Positions 11,801 through 22,400 of a DNA stretch of 64,000 nt are shown in pieces. Source of the DNA: Strigamia acuminata (taxonomy: Eukaryota > Arthropoda > Chilopoda > Geophilomorpha > Linotaeniidae); assembly GCA_949358305.1 (NCBI GenBank), contig OX442319.1, positions 11,036,001-11,100,000 on the forward strand, in the 5' to 3' direction. Numbering within the stretch: the stretch's first letter is position 1; every line of letters begins with the position of its first letter. The notes beneath the pieces are model-generated. The model did no database searches. It saw only the letters and a program-made list of their open reading frames with translations, and was not told where the DNA came from. The position numbers and the translations under genes are program-made.

Positions 11801-14800
11801 CCAAATTCCATCTTCAAATTCTATATGGCCAAAAAGACTGAGATGTCTTGATTACGGAAGCACACATATCTCTTTAAAATGGGTTGTAAGTGTGTGGTAA
11901 CTTGTAGTGGTTATAAAGGGTTTGATGACAACATTCTACACTTTGCAGAACAAACATTACAAAAGAGGAGTTTGCAGAAATACGACCTATGAGATAAAAT
12001 GGAATGAAAAAGATGATATATCTGGAAGTAAAATAATTCAGATCAACAACACCGAAACTAAATTCACTGCAACAAACATGAAACCGCGTACAAACTATCA
12101 ATTTGAAATTAGTCTTGTATTGGACGGACAAGTAGTTGGTATTCCAGCTACCATATCTGTTAACACTACCACAACTAGTAAGTTCTTTTTATATGTGACC
12201 GGTTGCCAGTCACTGGCAACACACACCCACATGGCCTATTACAACCCCAGCATCACTTTGCCACTCCCCATGCCTTACGATGTTTATTAGTATTTTCAAA
12301 GGACAAAACTAATCTTCCTGTTACCATTTTCCAGCAATTGGGCCAGTTGAAAATCTGACCACCTTTGCCTTGACATCTAGAGAAGTTTACCTCACATGGG
12401 ATAAACCGGCATTGGTCAACGACACAGATTATTATCGAATAACGATCGAGTTATTGGAAATTATTGGATGTGCTGATAATTCAACAACAGATATTCAGAG
12501 AATTCAAATCGAACAACAAGAAGTACTGATATCTGACAGATAATAATTAGTTTTATATATTTTATTAAAAAATTATTTTTCTAGGTAAACATAACACACT
12601 TGCATCCTTATTCTACATATTTAGCTTCTATTGAGGCATACATATCAGAAGAACATGGACAGTCCACCCAGATTAAGTTTACCACTCCAGAAGATGGTAA
12701 AAATAGTATTGAATTAAAAACTAAGCTATAAGTCCTTACAGCAATTCCTTTTTACAGAGCCTGATGGCTATCCCTCAAATTTGAGAGGCCTAATTGTGTC
12801 ATCAACAGAAATGAAATTTGAATGGGATGCAGTATTTTGTGAACTAATTAACAGTGACTCTTGGACATATGAGTATGGTATACAAAATGGAACCACTATC
12901 TCATTCAACTCCACAACTGGTAAGTCTCAAGAAAATAATTTTCGACCACACTTAAAATGTTTATGATCATTTCTCAGAAATGGATAAAACGTACCTATAA
13001 TTTACATTTTAATTTTTTCCAGATAATTTTGTTGTATTATTCATGGATACTTTTGCTAATAACGATACATTTGTTGTTCGTCTGGTGACAACTCACAGCA
13101 CAAGTCCAAGTGCAAAATTGCAAATTAATAAAGATATGGAAATGTGTAAGTATATGCAAAACCACCACAATGTTGACCTATTTTAGCCGGTTTACACCTA
13201 ACTGTGTACTGTATTCTACTACGCGGAAGAGTAGTTCTGTGTCAAAGCATCACCTTTGACAATGTTGGTAATCGATCACAATGTCTGGAGTTCGATTACA
13301 ATTCTGGTGTTTTGGGCTACTTTTTTGTGCCACTACACCAGTGAAATAGGTCAACGTTGTGGTGGTTTTGCTTATATTAAAACAACTACCACATTGAATC
13401 TCTTATTTTCTCATTTTTTAAAACTTAGTTTGGGACCCACCGCACAATGTTAATGTAATAAAAGCAACAGCAACAACACTGGATATTGCATGGGACAAAC
13501 CAACTTTACAGTATGCATTCTTGACCGGTTACAAGGTATTGTACTCAACAAATTTACAGGCAAGTGGGGATACATTTATGTATTTTATTTATTTATAGGT
13601 TCACTATGAACGGATATTAACTAACCACTACAATCCTACAGGGTCTGCGACCGCTACCCATGTAATAAAGAATCCTAGTGCTGATTTCATTACTCTTCAC
13701 TCGCTAACTCCGGCTTCAGAATACGAAGTGGAGATTACTGCAGTGTATGGTGATTCAGAAAGCAAGCCAGCAAGGCAATATTTTGAGACTGCGTATGTTG
13801 ATTTTGAAGTAAAAGTTCCTGAAGACAGAGGTGAGCTAATGGCTCGTGATCCAGTCAGTATTAAATAAATTGTTGATTTAAAATATTTTACTCAAAGTTT
13901 CAGGAATGTTAGAAAAACCTCCAGCTCCAATATTTACTCATGATGGTGGATCAGTTATGAAATTACAAATATTTCCCATTCAAAATGCTGATGAAGCTAG
14001 GTAAGTAAACTTAGTTAAAAAATATCTTGTTCTAAGTTGTTGGAGATAATTATTGTAGTTTTGGTTCTTTATCAATAGCGCATATCAAATAATAGTTGAG
14101 GATAAAGAACATAATGGAATTCTTGACTTGAAAGAATTGGAAGACTATTATGCGGCATTGCAGCATAATAAACTTTATTATATCACCGCTGAAGTAAATT
14201 CAACTGATGTGTTAGTCGTCTACGGATACAATCTGACCTTAGGAGACAGTTTTACCTATAATGGATATCATAATGTGCCATTGAAAAGTCATGATAATTA
14301 CCGCTTTCATGTTAGAGCCATGGGTTGGAAGAAGGTAAAAACCACATTTCGCTTAGAGCGTAAATCACATGCATGCGTTAACGCACCAAAGCTGCTTCGT
14401 CTACATGCATTGCATGTGAACTACTGTATACGCTGTCTGAGACTTTGCCACGTAAAAACAGGCCGCCATTTTCGGATTCTGGAACTAGTTCTAGAACTAA
14501 ATCCAATTCCAGGTTTAATTGAAACCATCTGATTGGCCAGACGCAACATCAATTGTTTCAGCTCTGTTCACACGTACCCTACAGTGTAAACAGACTCTGC
14601 GTTGCGTTTGACTAATTTATCTTTGCGTTGCGTTGCGTCGCCGCTAGTGTGAACACAAGTTTGAACCTAGCTTAAGAGGATTAAATGACAAATTAAATAC
14701 GCAATTTTACCAAAAGCCTTTCGACCGTTTTCGGTCATCTTCAGTGGTTAATGTTAACCTTTTTTTTCCATTTTAGGAAGCATCTCAATTTCAAGAAAGC

Positions 14801-15222
14801 GTAAATCAAGCCGAACTGCGTAAGTTCTGTTACACACCATTTTTAATTTTAGCATCACATGTTTTCTTTTTCTCTCCAATTTAGCTGTGGCTGGAGAATC
14901 CAAAATTGTTGGAGGCACATCCTGTGTAATAATGAATATGAGCTGTGTTTGGTTTATTATTTTGGCAGTGAGCATTGTATTGATTTGTTTGATTTTATTT
15001 CTGGTCTCACTGGCAATAATACAAAAGTAAGTTTTGCTACATTTTAAATTTCAATATCATCTAATTCACGTTTTTTTTTTGGAAAGACGAAAGAATGGTG
15101 GATCACTTCAAATCCAGCAATCAGAAGAATGCTTGGATAGAATAGGGAAAAAAGGGACTTTGAAAAGCAGTAACAGAAGAAGCAGAACTATTTCAGCATC
15201 ATATTCAATAACAAAAACTTGA
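2810..15222 (+). CDS. Tie/TEK-like receptor ectodomain, kinase-less, 41 exons
   Basis: A single-pass type I membrane protein of about 2,226 residues with Tie-like order: N-terminal Ig-type exons, EGF repeats, then Ig and FN3 domains. The third EGF-like exon keeps the Tie signature LPHPYGCGCAAGF. Exons: 2810-2837, 2981-3105, 3860-4034, 4091-4339, 4564-4695, 4759-4917, 5277-5414, 5474-5602, 5673-5787, 5846-6000, 6065-6192, 6263-6517, 6595-6904, 7303-7431, 7503-7617, 7680-7834, 8135-8262, 8318-8578, 8649-8868, 9382-9510, 9594-9708, 9769-9923, 9979-10106, 10177-10431, 10507-10819, 10883-10997, 11050-11204, 11266-11393, 11631-11885, 11949-12177, 12335-12522, 12585-12696, 12758-12919, 13023-13145, 13429-13535, 13599-13830, 13904-14000, 14079-14334, 14777-14819, 14885-15026, 15087-15222; the total (6,681 nt) is a multiple of three. 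Exon 1 is the weakest call (short hydrophobic MHFITILIS leader, phase-compatible). There is one transmembrane helix, then a tail of about 45 residues ending SYSITKT with no kinase. Many N-glycosylation sequons. Ligand unknown. Confidence 0.82.
5474..6904 (+). repeat. Receptor cassette 1: EGF-Ig-FN3-FN3
   Basis: First of four tandem exon cassettes in the Tie-like gene. Exon lengths are 129 (EGF), 115 and 155 (Ig halves, cysteines in NLSC and NCTG), 128 and 255 (first FN3) and 310 nt (second FN3). The last exon has an internal duplication: the segment around NLTNLKPSTNYH is repeated as NITNLRPSTNYH about 25 residues later. Intron phases match those in cassettes 2-4. Confidence 0.9.
7303..8868 (+). 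repeat. Receptor cassette 2: EGF-Ig-FN3-FN3
   Basis: Second copy. Exon lengths 129, 115, 155, 128, 261 and 220 nt, with the same intron phases as cassette 1 and close identity at both DNA and protein level (for example LEPLEVNAGAEVNLSC in the Ig half). The second FN3 exon lacks the internal duplication of cassettes 1 and 3. Confidence 0.9.
8914..9142. mobile_element. TA-flanked MITE (Tc1/mariner-like), 229 bp
   Basis: It lies in the intron between cassettes 2 and 3. Terminal inverted repeats of about 32 bp begin GAGAGGTTCTGCCAGGAG and end as the complement of GAGAGGTTATGCCAGGCG. The flanking dinucleotide is TA on both sides (8912-8913, 9143-9144). The inside is GC-richer than the intron and has no coding frame. 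TA target choice suggests Tc1/mariner mobilisation; other families cannot be excluded. Confidence 0.7.
9382..10819 (+). repeat. Receptor cassette 3 with degenerate EGF
   Basis: Third copy. Exon lengths 129, 115, 155, 128, 255 and 313 nt. Its Ig and first FN3 are near-identical to cassette 1, but the EGF exon has lost two of eight cysteines (CSC is CSS, and the last C of CNE is replaced in SHIE). The exon remains open and spliceable. The final exon ends at a GC-type donor (GCAAGT). Confidence 0.88.
10883..12177 (+). repeat. Receptor cassette 4, EGF exon absent: Ig-FN3-FN3
   Basis: Fourth, most diverged copy. Exon lengths 115, 155, 128, 255 and 229 nt match the other cassettes, but no EGF exon precedes it. 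Only a 63-nt intron separates it from cassette 3. Confidence 0.88.
11405..11585. repeat. ~42-bp tandem array in Tie-like intron 28
   Basis: About four units of CTATCCAGATTTCCCAGTAC followed by TAAATTTGTTCCCACGGCCCGAC. The array ends in CCCAGTCCAGCAGGG, the complement of a hAT-type terminus (CCTGCTGGACTGGG). The same unit recurs in an MTTP intron (18.9 kb) and a DENND5 intron (55.9-56.1 kb). Confidence 0.85.
14885..15026 (+). other. Transmembrane exon of the Tie-like receptor
   Basis: Exon 40 encodes a run of about 22 hydrophobic residues (around WFIILAVSIVLICLILFLVS) flanked by MNMSC outside and a lysine/arginine-rich start of the tail. The next exon holds the stop codon, so the cytoplasmic part is only about 45 residues. 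Confidence 0.88.
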
Positions 15223-15227
15223 ATAAA
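15222..15227 (+). terminator. Polyadenylation signal overlapping the stop codon
   Basis: AATAAA overlaps the receptor's TGA stop (TGAATAAA). With no further exon-like sequence before the next gene, this marks the 3' end and argues that no kinase exon follows. Confidence 0.6.
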
Positions 15228-15855
15228 TATAATATTATCAATATTTTATTATTGTTATCACCCCACTTGCTCCCAAATAACACTTACTATTTTCTGAACC
15301 TGTGGTACAGTCATTGCACATAAAACCAATCATTTTGGGGATGATTTAGTCATCTCTGGACTTTGGAATATTATCTGACCCCACAGCAGGCAGTAAAAAA
15401 GATTACCACAGCCACTGATAAAGTTTTAAAAGAAAATATCCTTGACATCCAAATTATTAAGTAAAAAACTATATAATTTATGGAGTACAATATATTTATA
15501 GTAAACATTTTATAATAAAAAAGTAAATAGGCTAGAAAGTAAAATATTACTGATAAAGTGATCTAAGTCTACCCAACCAATTAATTTTGGCATTGATAAA
15601 TTGTGCAGCATAAATTACACCTTGGACTAATAGATTATTAGTCCAAGATTACATCATGTGTATAATAAAAAATTTGAAAAAAATAAAAATTTAGAATCAG
15701 CACTCAATGGAACAGTTTAGTAGGTTTATGTATTCGGATTCTTGGTTGGTCTTTAGTGGTTTTTAGTTGATTTAATGTAGTTTCTAGCCGATTTTGTGTA
15801 GGTTTTTTTAGTCGATTTTTTCTCAAGGTTTTTTTAAAGTTTTTAGTAGATTATC
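15228..15855. other. Intergenic spacer with a 12-bp hairpin
   Basis: AT-rich spacer between the receptor and the MTTP upstream repeats. It contains a perfect 12-bp inverted repeat (CTTGGACTAATA, 3-nt spacer, complement) at 15621-15647. Nothing else recognised. Confidence 0.45.
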
Positions 15856-16071
15856 ACTAATTTTTGTTGATTTTCTCCAATTTTTGTTGATTTTCGTTAA
15901 TTTTCTCCAAATTTTTGTTGATTTTCGTTAATTTTCTCCAAATTTTTGTTGATTTTCGTTAATTTTCTCCAAATTTTTGTTGATTTTCGTTAATTTTCTC
16001 CAAATTTTTGTTGATTTTCGTTAATTTTCTCCCAATTTTTGTTGATTTTCGTTAATTTTCTCCAAATTTTT
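15856..16071. repeat. 31-bp minisatellite upstream of MTTP
   Basis: About six copies of TTTTTGTTGATTTTCGTTAA followed by TTTTCTCCAAA (31 bp), nearly identical to each other. It lies 370-580 bp upstream of the MTTP start codon. Confidence 0.9.
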
Positions 16072-16088
16072 GTGCATTTTTGTGCAAT

Positions 16089-16262
16089 TTCTATTTTATT
16101 TCACTGATTTTCAATGATTCTTCCTGATTTTCAATGATTTCCACCGATTCATATATGATTTCCACCGATTCACACCTGATTTCCACCGATTAACACTTGA
16201 TTTCCACCGATTCACCCTTGATTTCTACCGATTCACACCTGATTTCCACCGTTTCACCCGCC
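16089..16262. repeat. ~21-bp minisatellite upstream of MTTP
   Basis: About seven copies of GATTTCCACCGATTCACACC(T), the first ones more diverged. It lies directly 3' of the 31-bp array and about 175 bp before the MTTP ATG, so it may sit in the promoter or 5' UTR. Confidence 0.85.
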
Positions 16263-16437
16263 ATCAACTACTACCCCAGCGCCACCTCGTATCACCACAC
16301 TACACTCCATCAGATAAAATGGCATCGATTTTCCTATCTCACCAACCCCAAGCACCGCACGCAAACCGTGACAACCCAGTCGCACTTCCGCACATTCCCA
16401 CAACAATCCACACATCCCATCAATCCCCATAGCCACG

Positions 16438-19400
16438 ATGCCACACCAAACACACTTCGCCGTCCTCATACTCCTCTGCAACCACCTCCACACGGGTAAG
16501 TCAAATCCACGCACACCACAACCAAACCCCAGCAATCCACGTTGCCAATGGCAACCAAACTCAACGACCTCCGCGAAAACTCAACAAAACTAGGTCAAAT
16601 CTCGAGACAAAACTAATTTTTGCTTCTCCCCCGTGGCCCAGTGGACGAGTCGGACCATTTTCTCCTCCTGAAATCGCATTTCAAGGGTCGGCGAGGGGTC
16701 AATGTCAAATGGATTCACGTGGCGCTCGTCCGGTCTGCGTGCAATTGACGTTTGGACTTGGAAAGGAAAGATGATATTGTTCCGATCGTAATCAGAGAAA
16801 GGAAAGACGTGGTGGTGATGTGGTGTTCGTGTTTGGTTGTGGTGGTCAGTTTGTTGTTGTTGGTTTGTCTAGAAGGGTTTTTGTTTTTCCCGTTAGTTAC
16901 GACACTGCAGTATGAAGTGGGAGTGTCGTATGAGTATGAGTATAAGAGTGTGGTGAGTTTTGCGGAGATTCGGCCGGAGCAGAGTCAAGTGGTGTTTCAA
17001 GTGGGTTCGACGATGCAAGTGAGGTCAGTTTGGCAAGATGGAGACAAGCAGCAACTGCTTTTGTTGAAGGTAAATTGTTGAAAGATGGAGGAATTGTTGA
17101 GAAAGTAAAATAGGAGAAGAAAATTGGTTGAGATGTGAATAGTAGTTGGTTTTAAAAAATTAAATTTTGTGGGAAATGATGTGGGAATTGGTAAAAATGA
17201 GGGAGTTTCACAAAAAGGTTGATTGAAATTATTTTTTTAACGATTAGTTAATGTTAACAGAGAATTGGTAACAATTATTAAAAATCAATTGATGTTGATA
17301 AAAATCATGAAGAATTAATTTTGAATTGATGAAAGTCATGAAAAATTAATTTTGAATTGATATAAATCATGAAAAAGTCATTTTGAATTGATAGAAATCA
17401 TAAAAAATCAATTGAAAATCGATGTGAATCGTTAAAAATCAATTGCAAATTTATAAAACCATTAAATATCAACAGAAAAATTCATAAAACCATTAAATAT
17501 CAACAGAAAAATTTTAAATAATGGTATCATTAAAAATTCAAAAAATATATATCATTAAATATTCAAAAAATATATATCATTAAAAATTCTAAAAATATGT
17601 ATCATTAAAAATCAACTAAAATGTTGATTGCAATCCCTAAAATCAACTAAAATGTCATAAAAAAAACTAAAATCAACTACAATGTCATAAAATAAACTAA
17701 AATCAACTAAAATGTTATAAAATTTCACTAAAATTGACTGAAAAACATTTCAGTCAATTTTAGTGAAATTTTATAACATTTTATCACTAAAAGTAATTAA
17801 AATGAGGTAAATATCACTAGCATTCAACCAGAAATCACGAGAATTCAACCAGAAATCACAAAAATTCAACCAGAAATCACTAAAATTCAACAAAAAATCA
17901 GTGAAATTCATTAGAATTCAACCAAAAATCAGAGATTCAACAAAAATTCAACTTACAAACTTTATATTTCAGATGCAACCAAAACTTTTAATGAAACCAA
18001 AAGGAAAAACCACTTTTGAGGTCCATCCCTCTAAGCTGGATTCAAGCACATCAAACCCAGTAATATTTGCATTAAACGAAGGCCGCATAACCCATTTCTT
18101 CGCCGCTTCAAACGAAGATGTTGATTTGCTCAATTTAAAAAAAGGTGTCATCAGTTTGTTTCAGTTGCAACAAGTCACAGGTGAAACACAAGAGGTAATC
18201 CAACTAAAACTTGATTATTTACTTTCAGTTGTTTGTTAACTGTAACATTTTTTTCTTTCTAAACAACAGGTTGATGTGTCAGGAAAATGTTCAGTTTTTT
18301 ACAAAATATCAGGAAGAACAACAACTAAAGTGAAAAAATCATGTTCCGGTAACAATCAAGACGTCAAAGATTTTTCAAATATCAATAAAGTAAGGAAACA
18401 ATTCATATTTTCAAACTATTTGTGAATAATTAACATTTTTTGCAGATCTTTGACACTAATCTCACATCACACCAAAAAACCACATACCAATTAACAGCTG
18501 ATGATTTCATAATCCAAACGGCAGAGAGCGAAGAACGATTTCAACAGCATGTGGCGCCAATACTCAGTGCATCGGCATCAATCACTTCAAAGTAGTGCCA
18601 CAAATTCAATTCAATTCAATTCAAATATTTCTAATGTCAAATTTTGTATTGTAGGCAAAAAATTGCATTGGTAAAACAGATCCAAGAAGAAAATCCATTT
18701 CAAGGAAATACATTGCAGAAAGTTGTGGAATCTGTTTCTAAAACTCTGAATGTACAACTATCGCAAATGGACATCGAACTTTCAAAATCACAAATTAAAC
18801 CCTATTCGCAAACGGTAAATTTATTATCGGCCAATCCCCAGTGCTGGACTGGTCCGGTGGGATACCGGGAATTACCCGGTATCCCATGGCCCGCCCTATC
18901 CAGATTTCCCAGTATAAATTTGTTCCCGTGGCCCGACCTATCCAGATTTCCCGGTACTAACTTAGTAGCGCAGCCAATCAAAATTGAGAACACTATATTG
19001 TTAGCTCCGCCCATTGCAAATGGCGATTATTTTGTTGTCCCGATCAAACACATCGCAGCCATAGGTACGTAGATTGAATGATAAGTGAGGCCCAAAATTG
19101 AATTTTAGGCCCAAAACCATACTTTATAGGCATAATAATGGAATTTTATGCAGAAATTTGCACATTTACGCACCCAAATTGAATTTTTAGGCCCAAAATT
19201 ACTAACTGTCAGTAGTTGGCTGAAATAGAGTAGTTATAAGGGAAAAGTGCAGCCCGCAAAAACTTAATTTATCATTTTTCCCTTACACTATTTTTATACC
19301 GTATAGTCTTTAACTGTAAGGGAAAAATGCATCCCACAAATTCTTTATTAACTTTGTTTCTTTTAGTTGTCCGCATTTGTACGAGAGCGTAAAGTGGTTT

Positions 19401-22400
19401 TATCCAACAAGCAACTTGCCAAGAACAAATCAGTGTATGGTTTCCTTCAAGTCTTAGATTACTTCCGACAATCATCGAAAGAGGAAATTACAGCGGTGCT
19501 CAAAGATCCGAAAAATAAAAACATTTTGTAAATATGGCAGAGACCAATTTACACCCTGTGGACTCACAGTTAATTTTATTTTTAATATAAGGTCATCACT
19601 ATTGGATGTGGCAGCTTTTGCTCAAACCTCAGACGCATTCCAATCAGCGATGGAAATTCTTCCACAAGTTCACAATCCTGACACTATCGAGAGGTTTCTA
19701 TTAGCATTGGGCGTTGTTACTCAACCCACCGAAGAAATGATCCAGTCCATAAAGGTGAAATTAATGTTCCGTCCCATATGATTCAAAAATACATTGAAAT
19801 TATATTGCAGTGTGTTAGCAATGTATTTTGAAATGTATTGCTGTCAGTTTGCAAATTAATATCTTAAGAAATGCATTTCCAATTTGTCAATTCCAGTTAT
19901 TACTAGACTATCGGCCAATATTTCGGTATTCACGGATATCGGATCCGATATTTTTTTGCGTGGCCGATACCGATATTGCCACGTTTCTAAAAGGCATCGT
20001 TTTAGATTAAAACGATACGTTTTAGAAACGCTTTTGAAGCAGTATGTATTATATACTGCTTCAAAAACGTTTCTAAAACATAAAATAAATTAATAAACGC
20101 AATTTTAATTTAATTTTTTTTATTTTGGGGGGTTGGGGGGGGTCGGACATTTTAAATTTAATATCGCGCAGGTATCGGTATCGGCCAATATTCGGTTGCC
20201 GATTATCAATATCGGCGTTACTGCAAAATATCGATATTGGTCAAAGTCTAATTATTACATTTTATTTGAATTAATTATAATTTTTTTGTTATGATCTAGT
20301 CATTGATTATTGGTCAGGATTTGAAAGAACCAAAATTAGAGGAAACAGCCATTTTGATGCTGGCATCACTCATCCGTACCCACTGCAAAACAAATGACAA
20401 CTGTAACAACAAAGTACCAAAAGCTGCCCTTAAGAGCTTATCACTCCAATTGGAGAATTGCCAAGAGAACTCCTGCTACCAGACATTCCTCAAAGCAATG
20501 AGAAATGCCGCTCAACCATCCACAATACCGTTGTTAATGAATCACGTCGAGAAAGGTGGAAAAATTAGTACCTGGGCATTGCAAGCACTCAAAGCAATTC
20601 CTCGCCAGCACATAACTGCCGAAGTAAAAACATCTCTAATGCAAGTTTACAATCAAGTTAAACAGCGACATCTTTCGACATCACGCCTTCATGCAGCGGA
20701 TGTGGTGTTGGAAAGTGAGCCCACTGAAGATGAACTTCAGGATATTGTTAAGGATTTGTACGATGTGAATGAAATGTCCACATATCTTCTGTCAAGATTG
20801 AAGGAACTGGCACAAACTAATTACAAACTGAGGTAGGAATGGAATGGAAATTGTGGGCTTGGGAAAATAATTTGAGATTTCTTTTAACTTGTACAGAGAT
20901 AAGTTATTCAAAGTTCTCAAACAGCAAAATATCAATAATTATGATGTTTTGTCGCAACCTGGAATTTCTGCAGCATTTACATCACTATTAACAGGTGAGA
21001 TAAAACTGAGAAAAATTCGATTTTTATACAAATAATAATAATTTGTTTTCTTGGGTTTATTTTTAAGGGAACGATGAATCCAATGTAACTTATGGATTAC
21101 ACATGGAATTGGCAAAGGGCGGACTTGTAAAGCAAAGTATATTCGATGTGATTGCCAATCACAACCAATCTAGTCTTCCACTTATTAGTGTAAGTTTCAA
21201 TGTTTACATGGTCACAGATAGGCCTGTGCGACTTTGCGATATACCGTAGTGTGATTTTTAAATTTGTGTATCACATATAAGCTTGTTAACGGATCGGATT
21301 GGATTCGGATTTCTGGCCAATCCGCATCCGATCCGAATTTCGCGGATTGGCGGAAAGTCAATCCGATCCGATCCGTGCGGATGAACCGCACAATCTGGAT
21401 CAATTTCCGCCTAATCCGATCCGATCCGCGGATATGTCGGATCGAATTGCGGATTTAAACCTTTTTTTGCTTTTATTTTTTCAAGACTTTTTTCTTCACG
21501 GATCACGAATATCAGTATATCAGTTCAGGTTTGTGTTTGTGTTTGTGTAATACCAATAATTTTTAATCCATTTTTGATTCATTTTACCATTTCTATGAAT
21601 ATGAATATGACGCTATCACGCTAATAGTAATAATAATAAATAATAACAAATAATAACAATAACAATAACAAATTAAGAAATAAGAATACGATCAAAGTAA
21701 CCCGTACCAACCAAACCATGCAATCACATTACGTTCACGTTGGTCAGACGTCAACGTAAGAAATCACATTCATTACAATGCGTTGGTATTACGTTCAATA
21801 GTTCTAGTAGTATATAACCACCGCAACACAAATGAACTGCCATACCATTCCGTCCTTCGACCTTCCATTTCAGCAAATGGCTTCCAATTCAAATTCGAAC
21901 GACAGTAGCTTCCGTAACGACGATACCGATACCGAAGACTACGAAGAGAATGAGCATGTAGAATCCGAACACGAAACTACCGTTACTTCTGAAGAGACAA
22001 GAGGACGTACTAGTATAGTCTGGGAGCATTTCGTCGAAACCGTTATAAAGGAAAAAGGAGTCGAGATTCCCAAGATGAAATGTAAATATTGCGCTTCAGG
22101 ATTGTATTCTTGCACCGGAAAAGCTAAGAGTAGTACGGGTAATATGCTCAATCATTTGAGAAAGTCCCACCCACTAAAACTGCCACCCGAACACCGCCGA
22201 CCGATCCAAACGCAATCTCAATCTCAACCGTTGTTGACGAACTACATCAAACCCAAACCAGCGTTTTCACAACAACTTTTCGCCAAAGTTTTATTAAAGT
22301 GGGTTGTAGCTACTGACCAGGCTCACCGAATTGTTGACGATCCTGCGACCAAAGAGCTGTTTCGTGTAACTAATAGCGAAGCACAATTGCTAAATCGACA

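Noticed and set aside
15228-16437. Possible kinase exons for the Tie-like receptor
   Set aside because: No HRD, DFG or glycine-loop-like segments on the + strand, and a poly(A) signal directly follows the receptor stop.
16254-16535. 93-residue minus-strand frame
   Set aside because: Antisense of the MTTP first exon and its C-rich upstream repeats.
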